Source: Methanobacteriota archaeon
GTDB taxonomy: Archaea; Methanobacteriota; Methanobacteria; Methanobacteriales; Methanobacteriaceae
Length of the DNA stretch: 59,417 nt
Reading direction: 5' to 3'
NCBI GenBank assembly: GCA_023430285.1
Contig: JAEZAV010000102.1
Location: forward strand, 1-59,417
The notes under the pieces were generated by a model. The model had not been told where the DNA came from. It worked only from the letters and a program-made list of their open reading frames with translations, and made no database searches. Both the position numbers and the translations under genes were made by a program. Positions within the stretch are counted from its first letter, which is position 1. Every line of letters begins with the position of its first letter. Below, one piece after another: positions 17,833-26,173 of this stretch.

Positions 17833-18807
17833 ATGGCCAAATCTATAATAAAAACTGAAAACATGGGATATGAATATCCTGATGGAACAGTAGCCCTTAA
17901 AGACATCAACATTGAAATCTCAGCAGGTGAAAGGATAGCCATAGTTGGATCAAATGGTGCAGGCAAATCCACACTATTTTCACATTTTAATGGTATTAGT
18001 GAACCCACAACAGGGCTGATCAAAATTGATGGTGAGCCTGTAGTCTATAAAAAAAAGGAACTCTTAAAGATTAGACAAAAGGTGGGAATTGTATTTCAGA
18101 ACCCTGATGATCAACTTTTTGCACCCACAGTAATAGAAGATGTTGCATTTGGACCTATGAATCTAGGATTTTCAGATGAAGAAGTTGAAAAAAGGGTTGC
18201 AGAAGCTTTAAGATTAGTAAGGATGACAGGACAAGAAAAAAAAGCCCCACATCACTTAAGCGGAGGCCAAAAGAAAAGGGTGGCCATTGCAGGAATACTT
18301 GCTATGAGACCTGAGATCATGGTTTTAGACGAACCAACCACAGGTTTAGATCCCAAAGGTGTGGATGAAGTCATGGAAATACTTCAAATGCTAAATAAAG
18401 AGGACATGAGCATAATTATAGCGTCACATGATGTTGAGATGGTAAGTGAATTTGCAGATAGAATATTTGTGCTGCATTCTGGAGAAATCATTGGGCAGGG
18501 CACTACTGAAGAAATTTTTAATGATCCTGTAACTCTGAAAAAAGCACATCTTAAACCTCCTAAAGCAGCTGAACTATTAAATTTACTTAAAGAAGGTGGA
18601 ATTCCCGTAAACATACAACTTACTGTTTCAGGTGCTTATCATGAAATTTTGCATGTTTTAGGGGTTAAATCATATCATAATTTGTTACACGTAGTAAAAA
18701 ATGATCTGCATCATAAACTCCTACACAATTTAGGAGAAACCAAATATCATGAAATGTTACACATTATCGAGGAAAACCAGCATAGGTTTGAATTAAATGA
18801 GGAATAA
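17833..18807 (+). CDS. cbiO: ECF nickel/cobalt transporter ATPase with histidine-repeat tail
   Basis: 324 residues. The ATPase domain (1 to about 245) has Walker A GSNGAGKST (39-47), Q-loop VFQNPDDQ, signature LSGGQKKR (142-149), Walker B IMVLDEPTTG and the switch histidine SHD (198-200). Residues 269-316 then form four tandem 12-residue repeats beginning YHEILH, YHNLLH, HHKLLH and YHEMLH at 269, 281, 293 and 305. Each places histidines four residues apart, as on one face of a helix, so metal sensing or storage is likely. I do not know this tail from typical CbiO proteins. Confidence 0.92.
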   Translation: MAKSIIKTENMGYEYPDGTVALKDINIEISAGERIAIVGSNGAGKSTLFSHFNGISEPTTGLIKIDGEPVVYKKKELLKIRQKVGIVFQNPDDQLFAPTVIEDVAFGPMNLGFSDEEVEKRVAEALRLVRMTGQEKKAPHHLSGGQKKRVAIAGILAMRPEIMVLDEPTTGLDPKGVDEVMEILQMLNKEDMSIIIASHDVEMVSEFADRIFVLHSGEIIGQGTTEEIFNDPVTLKKAHLKPPKAAELLNLLKEGGIPVNIQLTVSGAYHEILHVLGVKSYHNLLHVVKNDLHHKLLHNLGETKYHEMLHIIEENQHRFELNEE

Positions 18808-19818
18808 TAACGCCTCCAAGGAAAATTTCAAGAATTGTTTTGAATAATCAATTGATAAAAGATTTGTGTTAATTAAAGAAACGAACATAATTTTTCGTGA
18901 CAACAGTCAAAAGATAGTTACATATTTTTAATTCCATTAATGTATTTGATCTAAATTAGTACTCATTTTCAAATTGGTATTTTTGCATAAAAATGGTAAA
19001 GATTATCTCATTACCAACATACCTAAATTATGAATGTATGCAACACTATTCAAGTAGTAGGGCTATGATTAAAACATATTTTACACAACTATTAAAAATT
19101 CAAGATCTTCAAGCATAACGTACATAATATAAGTAGTTATAGATTCATGGCACACTGAAAAACTATGAAGAAGAGTTATTATATTAAATTGAACCCAAAA
19201 ATATCCTTATAAAACCCATAATTTCCTAAATTAAATATCAAATATGCTAATGACTCAAATAAACAATTCTCACAAAGAACAGACTATTCCCTATCGAATT
19301 CTAAATATTTTTCTGTTTTTACTTTGATTAATGAAAGATATTCCCAATAAAACACTATGCTACCAAAGAGACATTTATTGTGAAAATCCAATGCCAATCA
19401 AATGTAATAAAAACCCCGATATTGAAGACCTAATACATTAAAAATTACAATTTCTACTCCAAAAGCCTCCAAATAAAATAAGGCCGAATTTAATATGTAA
19501 GTATATTTTTACCCTATTTTCTCTTATAATTTGGCCATAATTGGCCTGCAATGATTAAAAATAGAAAATCAATATTTAAAATCATGTTTTTAATTCCAAA
19601 TGACTTGTATTGATTCTAATTCCAGAATCAATTGAACTTCATAGCAATTAATATGTTCTTAAAAACAAGCAATATCGTTTCTCATTTCCAACACTTAAGA
19701 ACGTAGTTCAACCCATATCTTGAAAATATAGATGATATTTTAAATTAACTTACATCCTATTAAATCTAAATCATATTGGTTAAAATTTGGTAAGTATTGA
19801 TAAATTTAAACGAGGAGG

Positions 19819-19856
19819 TTGTTGGGCATCAAATTTAATTATTTGACACCCAACAA
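19819..19856. other. Long imperfect hairpin
   Basis: TTGTTGGGCATCAAAT (19819-19834) pairs with ATTTGACACCCAACAA (19841-19856), 14 of 16 positions matching, around a 6-nt loop. GAGGAGG directly precedes it. Could be the end or core of a non-coding RNA. Confidence 0.5.
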
Positions 19857-19925
19857 TGTGGCTAGAAATATTTATTTGACTTGTTTTTGATGCGTATATC
19901 ATACAAAAATATCCTATTCCACCAT

Positions 19926-19954
19926 ACAAGTAATAATGCCTAATATTTACTTGT
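19926..19954. repeat. 8-bp inverted repeat with 13-nt spacer
   Basis: ACAAGTAA (19926-19933) and TTACTTGT (19947-19954) are perfect inverted copies 13 nt apart, the geometry of a dimeric repressor site. Lies about 50 bp before the AGTATTACT site at 20006. Confidence 0.45.
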
Positions 19955-20005
19955 ACAACAGACTATTTAGACCTCCCACCTTATAATACTATTTATTTTG
20001 ATTTT

Positions 20006-20014
20006 AGTATTACT
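20006..20014. promoter_or_regulatory. Full AGTATTACT site without an obvious gene
   Basis: A perfect consensus copy inside the convergent gap, with a related TAATACT about 24 bp before it. No gene starts nearby, so it may control an unannotated RNA. Confidence 0.45.
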
Positions 20015-20142
20015 TATGATGAAAATTCACGCCTATTGTAATAACCAACTGTATAAAAATTTAAGAAAAAATATATTACTGCAGCATACGTGATAAACAC
20101 TAAATCCCACATACAATAACGTACTATAGTGCTGTTATCTAA

Positions 20143-20946
20143 CTAAATGACCTTCCGAATCAATACAGATGTATTGTTCACATCCCCCGAAGGAATAATC
20201 ATCACTTCTTTATGGAACCCCCGGACTGCCTTTTCAGTAACTGGAGAATATAAAATGGCCCTCATACCCGTATATGTTCTATAAATAATTGGTACGGATG
20301 TGTCCACCTCTCCCCATAGATTTGAAAAAACTCTTTCCTTGGGTTCTGCCAGGGCAGCAACCATTATCACTGTGAAGTTACATGAAGTTATAGATGTTTC
20401 ATCCCCCACCACTACCTGAATTTGAGAATCTAAACCGAGTTTTTTAATTACGTTACGAGATACCTCTGCAACTTCAGGATTTACTTCCACACTTATACAT
20501 TTTGAATTAAAAAGTTTATTTAAAAGGATCGCTGTTAAGGGAAGGGGCCCTCCACCGATAAATACTACATTCTGTTCAGGAGAAAATTTCACTAGTTTAT
20601 TTTCATTTTTTATCAACCCAATGTAACGTTCATAGAAATGAAAAGATTTTAGAGTGGACCATGGATCTTCAGATTCTAAAATTGCATTAGCATTTTCATT
20701 TTCTAATCTAGAGCCAATATTGACATAAAATTTTCTTATAAATTTGAGGGCTTTATTCATCCGCTCATCATCTAGAATATGTTTTGCAGAATCAAAATCA
20801 ATTATATTATCATGAGCAATCTCTTCCACTGAATCCAAAATTGGTATAATTTCAGATAAAGGCAATTCATTTAGTTCATAATCCCCATATTCTTCAAGAG
20901 AATCTGCAATTGATATAATTTTATCCCAATATTTGTAACAGCTCAT
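20143..20946 (-). CDS. Nicotianamine synthase-like protein (archaeal NAS)
   Basis: 267 residues closely matching what I recall of the characterised Methanothermobacter enzyme: MSCYKYWDKI, EIAHDNIIDFDSAKHILDD, IRKFYVNIGS, VFIGGGPLPLTAILL (SAM site), VGDETS, MVAALAEPKERVFSN and IYRTYTGMRAILYSPV. NAS joins aminocarboxypropyl groups of SAM (archaeal type also uses glutamate) into a nicotianamine-like metal chelator. The C-terminus stops soon after NNTSVLIRKV, shorter than the Methanothermobacter protein. TATA-like ACTATATAAAATTT (about 21031-21044) lies upstream. Nickel handling is inferred from its neighbours. Confidence 0.9.
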   Translation of the reverse strand: MSCYKYWDKIISIADSLEEYGDYELNELPLSEIIPILDSVEEIAHDNIIDFDSAKHILDDERMNKALKFIRKFYVNIGSRLENENANAILESEDPWSTLKSFHFYERYIGLIKNENKLVKFSPEQNVVFIGGGPLPLTAILLNKLFNSKCISVEVNPEVAEVSRNVIKKLGLDSQIQVVVGDETSITSCNFTVIMVAALAEPKERVFSNLWGEVDTSVPIIYRTYTGMRAILYSPVTEKAVRGFHKEVMIIPSGDVNNTSVLIRKVI

Positions 20947-21092
20947 TTATTATCTCCCTAATTTTTACGTACTACAAATCCAGTATTATATTGTTAGTTT
21001 TATCTAAACTTTTTTTTCTCAAATCTAAGTAGGAAATTTTATATAGTGATTCTAATTCTTAATTATATAATCATAATATAAAACTTATGTAA

Positions 21093-21132
21093 AGTATTAC
21101 TAATTGCATTGGTTGGGCATTAATCGTAATAC
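21093..21132. promoter_or_regulatory. Two AGTAWTACT-type sites in the NAS/GNAT divergent promoter
   Basis: A full AGTATTACT lies at 21093-21101 and a core GTAATAC at 21126-21132, 32 bp apart. They sit next to the plus-strand TATA tract (about 21062-21085) and upstream of the NAS TATA box, so one regulator could control both genes. Confidence 0.6.
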
Positions 21133-21148
21133 AATGAAGAGGGTTAAT

Positions 21149-21667
21149 ATGAGTAACTTCAGAGTAAAAGAACTAAAAAAAATGGATATTCCCATAAAAA
21201 TCGTTCAAGAATTTCTTTTTAGAATGATCCAAAACGAATATAACTACGGATATATACCCCAATATCATCAGGATATTAAAAATATCGATGATTATTATCT
21301 TAATCCTGAAAGAAACAATTTCTATGTTGCTCTTCATAATGAAACCAATCAAGTGATCGGAACAATAGGAGTGAGATCCTATGATAAAGATTTTCCATTA
21401 TTTAAAGGAATTTACTACCCAGAAATAACTGCCAGTATTTGGAGGGTATTTGTAGACAAACCATGGCGTAGGAATGGTGTTGCTTCTACACTGGTAGGTA
21501 TAGCAGAAGAATTTTGTCAAAATAAAGGTTATAGGAATATTTATCTCCACACCCACAAAACAGTGCATGGTTCCCTTGATTTTTGGTTATCAAAAGATTA
21601 CAGTGTTGTGGAGGATACAGAAAATGAATTAAGAACAGTGCATATGGAAAAATCTCTTATTGTTTGA
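21149..21667 (+). CDS. GNAT-family N-acetyltransferase
   Basis: About 172 residues from the ATG at 21149, chosen for AGAGGG 5 nt upstream; an ATG at 21134 adds five residues. The acetyl-CoA loop is seen in VFVDKPWRRNGVASTLVGIAEEFC (Q/R-x-x-G-x-A pattern) with GTIGVRS before it and a C-terminal strand. Divergent from the NAS-like gene with shared operator sites, so it may acetylate the chelator or a precursor. The substrate is not visible from sequence. Confidence 0.85.
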   Translation: MSNFRVKELKKMDIPIKIVQEFLFRMIQNEYNYGYIPQYHQDIKNIDDYYLNPERNNFYVALHNETNQVIGTIGVRSYDKDFPLFKGIYYPEITASIWRVFVDKPWRRNGVASTLVGIAEEFCQNKGYRNIYLHTHKTVHGSLDFWLSKDYSVVEDTENELRTVHMEKSLIV

Positions 21668-21696
21668 ATATTTCTAACTAATATGAAATAAATCAT

Positions 21697-22212
21697 TTAT
21701 GAAATTTCAAAGGTTTTATCATTAATTATATCCATAATATCATCTAAAATTGTAATAGCTTTTTTTACTCCAGATATCTGTCTTTTTTGAATCATCTGTG
21801 AATCAGATTTACGAAGATCCGCGTATACATCTGTTGTAGTTTTAATTGTGATAGTATCAGTTGAAACAGCAATAGCTCCTTTTCCAATACCTGCGGTGGT
21901 TCCAATACCTATATCTGCATTGGTAAGTTCTTTAACTTGTTTGGCCATTAGTACTGCCACTTTTAGATCATCTTCCTCGGTGTAAACTTTAATATTGTTT
22001 AACAAGTCTAGGGGTTTGGGAGGATCCAAATTTAAAACTGATTTCAAAGCAGTCAATGTTGGAATGAATAAACCACATAACAAGGAGACATCTTGTTTAC
22101 CTTTCATATATTTAGGTGCTAAATCTCCCTGATACTCCATTGAAGATTTATGTATTTCACGAGCTATTATCCCGTGAGTAAAACACTCTGCTGTTGCAAT
22201 TTTAACTGTTAT
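21697..22212 (-). CDS. hcgF: HcgF (UPF0254), FeGP-cofactor biosynthesis; apparent AUA start
   Basis: 171 residues if started at the ATA at 22212. HcgF binds the guanylylpyridinol precursor as a thioester on a cysteine near the N-terminus (Cys9 as I recall). Here the family signature ATAECFTHG, with that cysteine at position 10, is encoded upstream of the first ATG (22140). An in-frame TAA (22215-22213) directly precedes the ATA, and no ATG, GTG or TTG lies between. GGAGGA sits 6 nt before the ATA. The ATG-started version (147 residues) would lack the catalytic cysteine. Sequence error is the alternative. Conserved IGIGTTAGIGKGAI follows. 21 nt after hcgE. Confidence 0.85.
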   Translation of the reverse strand: MTVKIATAECFTHGIIAREIHKSSMEYQGDLAPKYMKGKQDVSLLCGLFIPTLTALKSVLNLDPPKPLDLLNNIKVYTEEDDLKVAVLMAKQVKELTNADIGIGTTAGIGKGAIAVSTDTITIKTTTDVYADLRKSDSQMIQKRQISGVKKAITILDDIMDIINDKTFEIS

Positions 22213-22233
22213 TTAAAATCCTCCATAAATTAT

Positions 22234-22866
22234 TTATTTCCATCCATTTAGAGATTTAAGTATTTCTTTTGTTGTAATGTTAGCAAGTTCGTCCAACACG
22301 TAGGGAGTTATTGGAACATCATCTTCAATGAACTTTCCAGTGGTGATAATTTTGTGTTCAGAGTTTATTCCATATTCATTTAACTCCTTAACTATAGGAT
22401 TATCTGTTGATGCTTCGGATATGTCCATAACTTCTATTTTTTCATCTCCAATTCCAAATACTCCCGCAGTACTTATTGTTTTTGCACCTATTTCTTGGGC
22501 TTTCTTAATGATCATTGCAGTAGTTTCCAATGTGTCTCCACCAGCTATCTGAATACTTACAACATCCCCTTCCACAAGATCCAAATTTTCAGGAGTTATA
22601 TCCTCCTTCACAGGAAATACATCTTTAATCCCCTTGAATTCTTTCAATAGATCAACCTTGTAATCTCCGATCTTTCCACCCTTCATTTTGAAGATTATAT
22701 CTCCATCAGAGATCTTTTGACCATCTATAACTACAATTTTTTTAGGACCCCCTCTATGAATCTGGGTTAAATTTATACCAGTTCTAAGTCCCAATCTTCC
22801 AAATCCAACCAATGTTACGTGACCTTTCGGTACTTTGCTGTTTTCAATTTCTTCTAATTTATTCAA
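22234..22866 (-). CDS. hcgE: HcgE, ThiF/E1-like adenylyltransferase of FeGP biosynthesis
   Basis: 210 residues from a TTG at 22866, chosen because GGAGG lies 8 nt upstream. The frame opens 39 codons earlier at another TTG (22983) without a site. The Rossmann core HVTLVGFGRLGLRTGINLTQIHRGG is ThiF/E1-like, followed by KIVVIDGQKISDGDI. HcgE adenylates the carboxylate of guanylylpyridinol so HcgF can take it. Transcribed with hcgF behind its own promoter and a roughly 160-nt leader containing a 12-bp hairpin. Confidence 0.85.
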   Translation of the reverse strand: MNKLEEIENSKVPKGHVTLVGFGRLGLRTGINLTQIHRGGPKKIVVIDGQKISDGDIIFKMKGGKIGDYKVDLLKEFKGIKDVFPVKEDITPENLDLVEGDVVSIQIAGGDTLETTAMIIKKAQEIGAKTISTAGVFGIGDEKIEVMDISEASTDNPIVKELNEYGINSEHKIITTGKFIEDDVPITPYVLDELANITTKEILKSLNGWK

Positions 22867-22890
22867 AAAAGTGCCTCCTTTGTTGTATAA

Positions 22891-22950
22891 GGGACATCTA
22901 ATTAGGAAATACATTTGAGCGAAAAATGATTGTTCTTCATTAGATGTCCC
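22891..22950 (-). other. Perfect 12-bp hairpin in the hcgE leader
   Basis: GGGACATCTAAT (22891-22902) and ATTAGATGTCCC (22939-22950) are perfectly complementary around a 36-nt loop. In the transcript it ends about 11 nt before the GGAGG site of hcgE. Placement and GC-rich base suggest leader regulation of translation. Confidence 0.55.
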
Positions 22951-23046
22951 GAAGTTGATACAATCTTCCGAATCTAAACCCAATATGGGTAATTCTCTAT
23001 TTTGGTGGTTGAGGAGATAACCCCCAAATTTCAGTTAGGTAACAAG

Positions 23047-23080
23047 TGTTATAAATACTTTTTTACTAAAAAGTATTACT
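23047..23080 (-). promoter_or_regulatory. hcgE-hcgF promoter with AGTAWTACT site
   Basis: A full AGTAATACT (minus-strand sense, 23072-23080) lies about 14 bp upstream of TATTTATAA (about 23049-23057) in the gap after hcgD. It gives hcgEF a promoter separate from the hmd operon but with the same element. Confidence 0.6.
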
Positions 23081-23120
23081 AAAACTGCTTTTTAACCTGT
23101 GATTTGAATACCGTGTTTTA

Positions 23121-23822
23121 TCACCTAATAGAAACTTTCCATGGAAAAGTAGGGTATTCAAATTCTACAGTACAGTTAAATTTCGAAATTAATTGACAAA
23201 GTCTTAAAAGACCTGGTATCTCAGTAGCTTGGTGTGTAGCATCAATAACAGATATATCTAGTGATTTAGCTATTATGGCACCTTTATGTGTCAAATCACC
23301 AGATAAAATTAAATCTGCTCCTTTTTTATAGGCCAAAGTTATGTATTCTGGATTTAAACCAAAACCCGATAAGATCGCAACTTTTCTTAAATGTTCTTCG
23401 TTACCCCTAATCAGTTTAAAATGATCTGCCATTAAAACTCGTGAAACATGGCTATAAAAATCATTGAGTGTTGCATCAACAGTACACAATCTTCCTATAC
23501 CATTAGTTTCATCAAAATGGCTTAAAACTTCCAAATTCAAAATATCAGCAAGTGCATCATTAGCACCGCCAGGAACCACATCCCAATTAGAATGCAATAC
23601 ATATGTTGGTATTTTTGGAGTTACGACAGGAGGGTGGTGTGATATCAACAGATCAAATCCGCTGATTTGTGTTTCTAATTGATAATCCAGAACAACCAAT
23701 ACTTTTTTTACGTCTAACTTATCAGGATCTCCAGGACCTATAAATCCTACAATATCATTAGTTACAGTTAGCTCCCTTGGAACTTCCATTTCCAGTCTCG
23801 AAAATAGTTCAGAAGCTAACAT
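23121..23822 (-). CDS. hcgD: HcgD, Nif3-like metal-binding protein of FeGP biosynthesis
   Basis: 233 residues of the Nif3/YbgI family: SHHPPVV (metal ligands) at about 60-66, SHFDETNG, GDLTHKGAI and HQATEIPGL near the C-terminus. HcgD is proposed to bind or deliver iron for the [Fe]-hydrogenase cofactor. Overlaps hcgC by 14 nt, consistent with coupled translation. Confidence 0.9.
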   Translation of the reverse strand: MLASELFSRLEMEVPRELTVTNDIVGFIGPGDPDKLDVKKVLVVLDYQLETQISGFDLLISHHPPVVTPKIPTYVLHSNWDVVPGGANDALADILNLEVLSHFDETNGIGRLCTVDATLNDFYSHVSRVLMADHFKLIRGNEEHLRKVAILSGFGLNPEYITLAYKKGADLILSGDLTHKGAIIAKSLDISVIDATHQATEIPGLLRLCQLISKFNCTVEFEYPTFPWKVSIR

Positions 23823-24582
23823 CTTTCACCGTTGATTCAATTTTATCCAGATATTTTTCTATGTAAAGATCAGGGGACAGTGCATTTACAGATGAAACAA
23901 CCATCGCAGGGCGTTTAATAAGATTCAAAAATTTATTGCAATCCTTTTCTTTAAAAAGAACTCCTTCATAAAAGCTCATTGCTGCCACCCCATATAGTAC
24001 TCCTTCAGTATTTAAAATATCTTCCAAGCTTCTTCTTAGAACTTCAATGGTCAAGGTCATGGTCCCTGATGTCTTAGAATTTAAGCCTGTTGTTCGCAAA
24101 ATGCCCTTGTTTGGAGATTTAGCAGTTTTTAACCTTTGATCTATGTTATTTTTGTTATTGATTAACTGATCACTACCATCAGAAGTTGGATCTTCAATTA
24201 AAAAAATATTTGAATCAACATACTTATGCACTGATTCTGAACTCATGCCACCCAACCCAGTTGTGTCCACAACAAGATCTGCACCCTTTATTTGTTTTAA
24301 ATCATCGGAAAACTCGGCTTCACAGGGTATGAGATCCTTTAGGTGGGGATATATATCAACAACTGTGACTTCAGAAAATTTACTACATGTTTCTGCGAGT
24401 TTTATTCCAGTGAGATATGTGCCTACGATTGCAGTGCGATTAACCTCCAAATTTTTGGTTTGAATCCATTTTTCAATTGCCTCACATTTCTTCTCAACGA
24501 TACTGTTGATCAAGTCTTCCACATAGTGTCCTGAGTACATGCTGAATACTTCACCTGTTATTCCACGCTCTTTTATAATCAT
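23809..24582 (-). CDS. hcgC: HcgC, pyridinol C-methyltransferase
   Basis: 257 residues. The Rossmann-like segment AIVGTYLTGIKLAETC with DIYPHL and ADLVVDTTGLGG resembles HcgC, a SAM-dependent enzyme that methylates C3 of the pyridinol ring and is related to SAH hydrolase-type folds. GGAGGATAAA precedes the ATG, overlapping the end of hcgB. Order matches other FeGP clusters. Confidence 0.87.
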   Translation of the reverse strand: MIIKERGITGEVFSMYSGHYVEDLINSIVEKKCEAIEKWIQTKNLEVNRTAIVGTYLTGIKLAETCSKFSEVTVVDIYPHLKDLIPCEAEFSDDLKQIKGADLVVDTTGLGGMSSESVHKYVDSNIFLIEDPTSDGSDQLINNKNNIDQRLKTAKSPNKGILRTTGLNSKTSGTMTLTIEVLRRSLEDILNTEGVLYGVAAMSFYEGVLFKEKDCNKFLNLIKRPAMVVSSVNALSPDLYIEKYLDKIESTVKDVSF

Positions 24583-24583
24583 T

Positions 24584-25057
24584 TTATCCTCCTAAACCAA
24601 TTCTATCAAGAAGATTAATTATTTCGTCTTTTACTGCATCTTCTAATTTTTTCTTATGGATTACGTGAGATTTAGAAAGGGCCGCTGAGAGAACTCTTCC
24701 CTTATTATCGATTAATACCATCATAGACCCCGAACCCGGTACTCCAAGTCGCCCTCTTGCAATTATAAGGTCACAATCATTTAAGTCCAGTGCCATTATA
24801 GCTTTGGAAATTGCAGGCATGCGCGTAAGATCAGCACAATAAGTAGGTAAGTTAATAGTCTCTGCTTTAGGCAAATTGAAACTGTTCAAAACTTCATTAA
24901 TCACGTTAATTTTAGTTTGGTTGGTTGTTGGGATGAGAATTTTCGTGCAGGAAAGAACATATTCCTGAATTGCCTCTAATTCTTCTTCTTTATCCCCAAA
25001 ACGCTGCCCATTAACAGATTCATTGTATGCAATTTTGATTTTTTCTTGGAAAGTCAT
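24584..25057 (-). CDS. hcgB: HcgB, pyridinol guanylyltransferase
   Basis: 157 residues. HcgB joins GMP to the pyridinol using GTP. Family-like segments are ILIPTTNQTKINVINEVL, DLIIARGRLGVPGSGSMMV and SKSHVIHKKKLEDAV. AGGGGC lies before the start. Ten nucleotides after hcgA and 1 nt before hcgC, so clearly operonic. Confidence 0.88.
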   Translation of the reverse strand: MTFQEKIKIAYNESVNGQRFGDKEEELEAIQEYVLSCTKILIPTTNQTKINVINEVLNSFNLPKAETINLPTYCADLTRMPAISKAIMALDLNDCDLIIARGRLGVPGSGSMMVLIDNKGRVLSAALSKSHVIHKKKLEDAVKDEIINLLDRIGLGG

Positions 25058-25066
25058 AAATAGCCC

Positions 25067-26062
25067 CTATACTTCTGGCTTAAGTCCCATTTCCCTGACA
25101 CAATTTACAACCTCATTGAAGTTTCCATATGTAGGGGATCCAACTCCTTTAACTACGTTGGGATATCGATCAGGAATTACTGTTGCAAGGTTGTCTGCTC
25201 CTGCAAGTAAGGAATGTTTAACATTTTCTGGACCAATGGTCGGTGTTGGTACTGTGATCCTTATATCTGGAAACATCAATCGAACAATAGCTATGGTTTT
25301 CATTTGCTCTTCCAAACTGCATGGCGGATGATATTCCATAGGAGTGCCCCGGTATGGATTGAATCCCATGATTGGTATTTCTCCCAGTGTTGAAAATTCT
25401 TTAAGGAAAAATAGGTGATTTACTCTGTCATTATAAGATTCTCCTAATCCAATTAGGAGCCCTGAAGAAAGTTCAATTCCGGTTTCACAAATCATTGCAC
25501 AACTTTTAATCCGTTCCTTAAGATGCTCTCCAGGTTTTAGTTGTTTGAAAAGTTTCAAATTTGTTGTTTCTAGGTTACAGCATACAGTATCTGTTCCATA
25601 ATTTGCCATTTTGTTTAGTGCATCTTGATTCAGGTCTGAACCAACGTTAACCAGAAGTTCCAAAGAAGTGTTTTCTTTAACTATTCTACTTGCATTCACA
25701 GCTTGCTGTCCTTGATATCCATGGGCACCAGAACAACTCACTCTAGGAATTCCTGATTCTTCAACCACTTGAACTATATTCAAAATTTCTTGATCAGTTT
25801 TGTAAAAGGGATCATAGTAACCATCAAAGGAAGTTTCTGCTGCAAATCCACAGTACTTACATTTGGGTGTGACTTTGCAAATATTCGTTAAATGCACAGT
25901 TGATGTGAGTTTAATAGATTTATTTTTAGAATTTCTTATATCATATGCAGTTTCTTTAAGTGTAGCTATATCTTCAGCAGAATTTAAATTAAACAAATAC
26001 AAAATATCGTCTTTTGTTAATTTTTCCTCTTTTAAAGCTTTTTTGATGATTTTATTTATCAA
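25067..26062 (-). CDS. hcgA: HcgA, radical SAM enzyme of FeGP biosynthesis (TTG start)
   Basis: 331 residues. The iron-sulfur motif is C62-x5-C68-x2-C71 (CKVTPKCKYCG), the unusual CX5CX2C of HcgA rather than the standard CX3CX2C. The barrel is BioB-like (SCSGAHGYQGQQ, LLIGLGESYNDRV, PYRGTPM). It is thought to act in forming the pyridinol. The start is a TTG with AGGTGA 4 nt upstream. Follows hmd by 111 nt. Confidence 0.92.
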   Translation of the reverse strand: MINKIIKKALKEEKLTKDDILYLFNLNSAEDIATLKETAYDIRNSKNKSIKLTSTVHLTNICKVTPKCKYCGFAAETSFDGYYDPFYKTDQEILNIVQVVEESGIPRVSCSGAHGYQGQQAVNASRIVKENTSLELLVNVGSDLNQDALNKMANYGTDTVCCNLETTNLKLFKQLKPGEHLKERIKSCAMICETGIELSSGLLIGLGESYNDRVNHLFFLKEFSTLGEIPIMGFNPYRGTPMEYHPPCSLEEQMKTIAIVRLMFPDIRITVPTPTIGPENVKHSLLAGADNLATVIPDRYPNVVKGVGSPTYGNFNEVVNCVREMGLKPEV

Positions 26063-26173
26063 TTTTTCACCTTACTATTTTTTGTAAATTGATGGGTTGA
26101 TCAAAGGAATTGATTATTTCGCTCCTAAATTAATGTTCGATTTAAAGTTTAAAAAAAAAATAAGGAGATGTAT

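Larger units (their letters stand above)
18808..20142. other. 1.3-kb gene-free gap between convergent genes
   Basis: Both flanking genes (cbiO and the nicotianamine synthase) end here, so this space is not a promoter for either. It is very AT-rich, and no frame longer than a few dozen codons with a ribosome binding site is visible. It holds a long hairpin (19819-19856), an inverted repeat (19926-19954), GGCCA-TAAT-TGGCC (19533-19546) and a full AGTATTACT site (20006-20014). An unannotated regulated RNA or the remains of a lost gene are both possible. Confidence 0.5.

Noticed and set aside
20016..20093. A 25-codon frame directly after the orphan AGTATTACT site
   Set aside because: No ribosome binding site and no protein-like composition; more likely chance in AT-rich DNA.
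18808..20142. Replication origin in the AT-rich gap
   Set aside because: No cdc6/orc1 gene nearby and no repeated origin-recognition boxes were recognised.
22867..22983. 39-codon N-terminal extension of hcgE from a TTG at 22983
   Set aside because: No ribosome binding site there, while GGAGG precedes the TTG at 22866. The extension would also translate the 12-bp hairpin.
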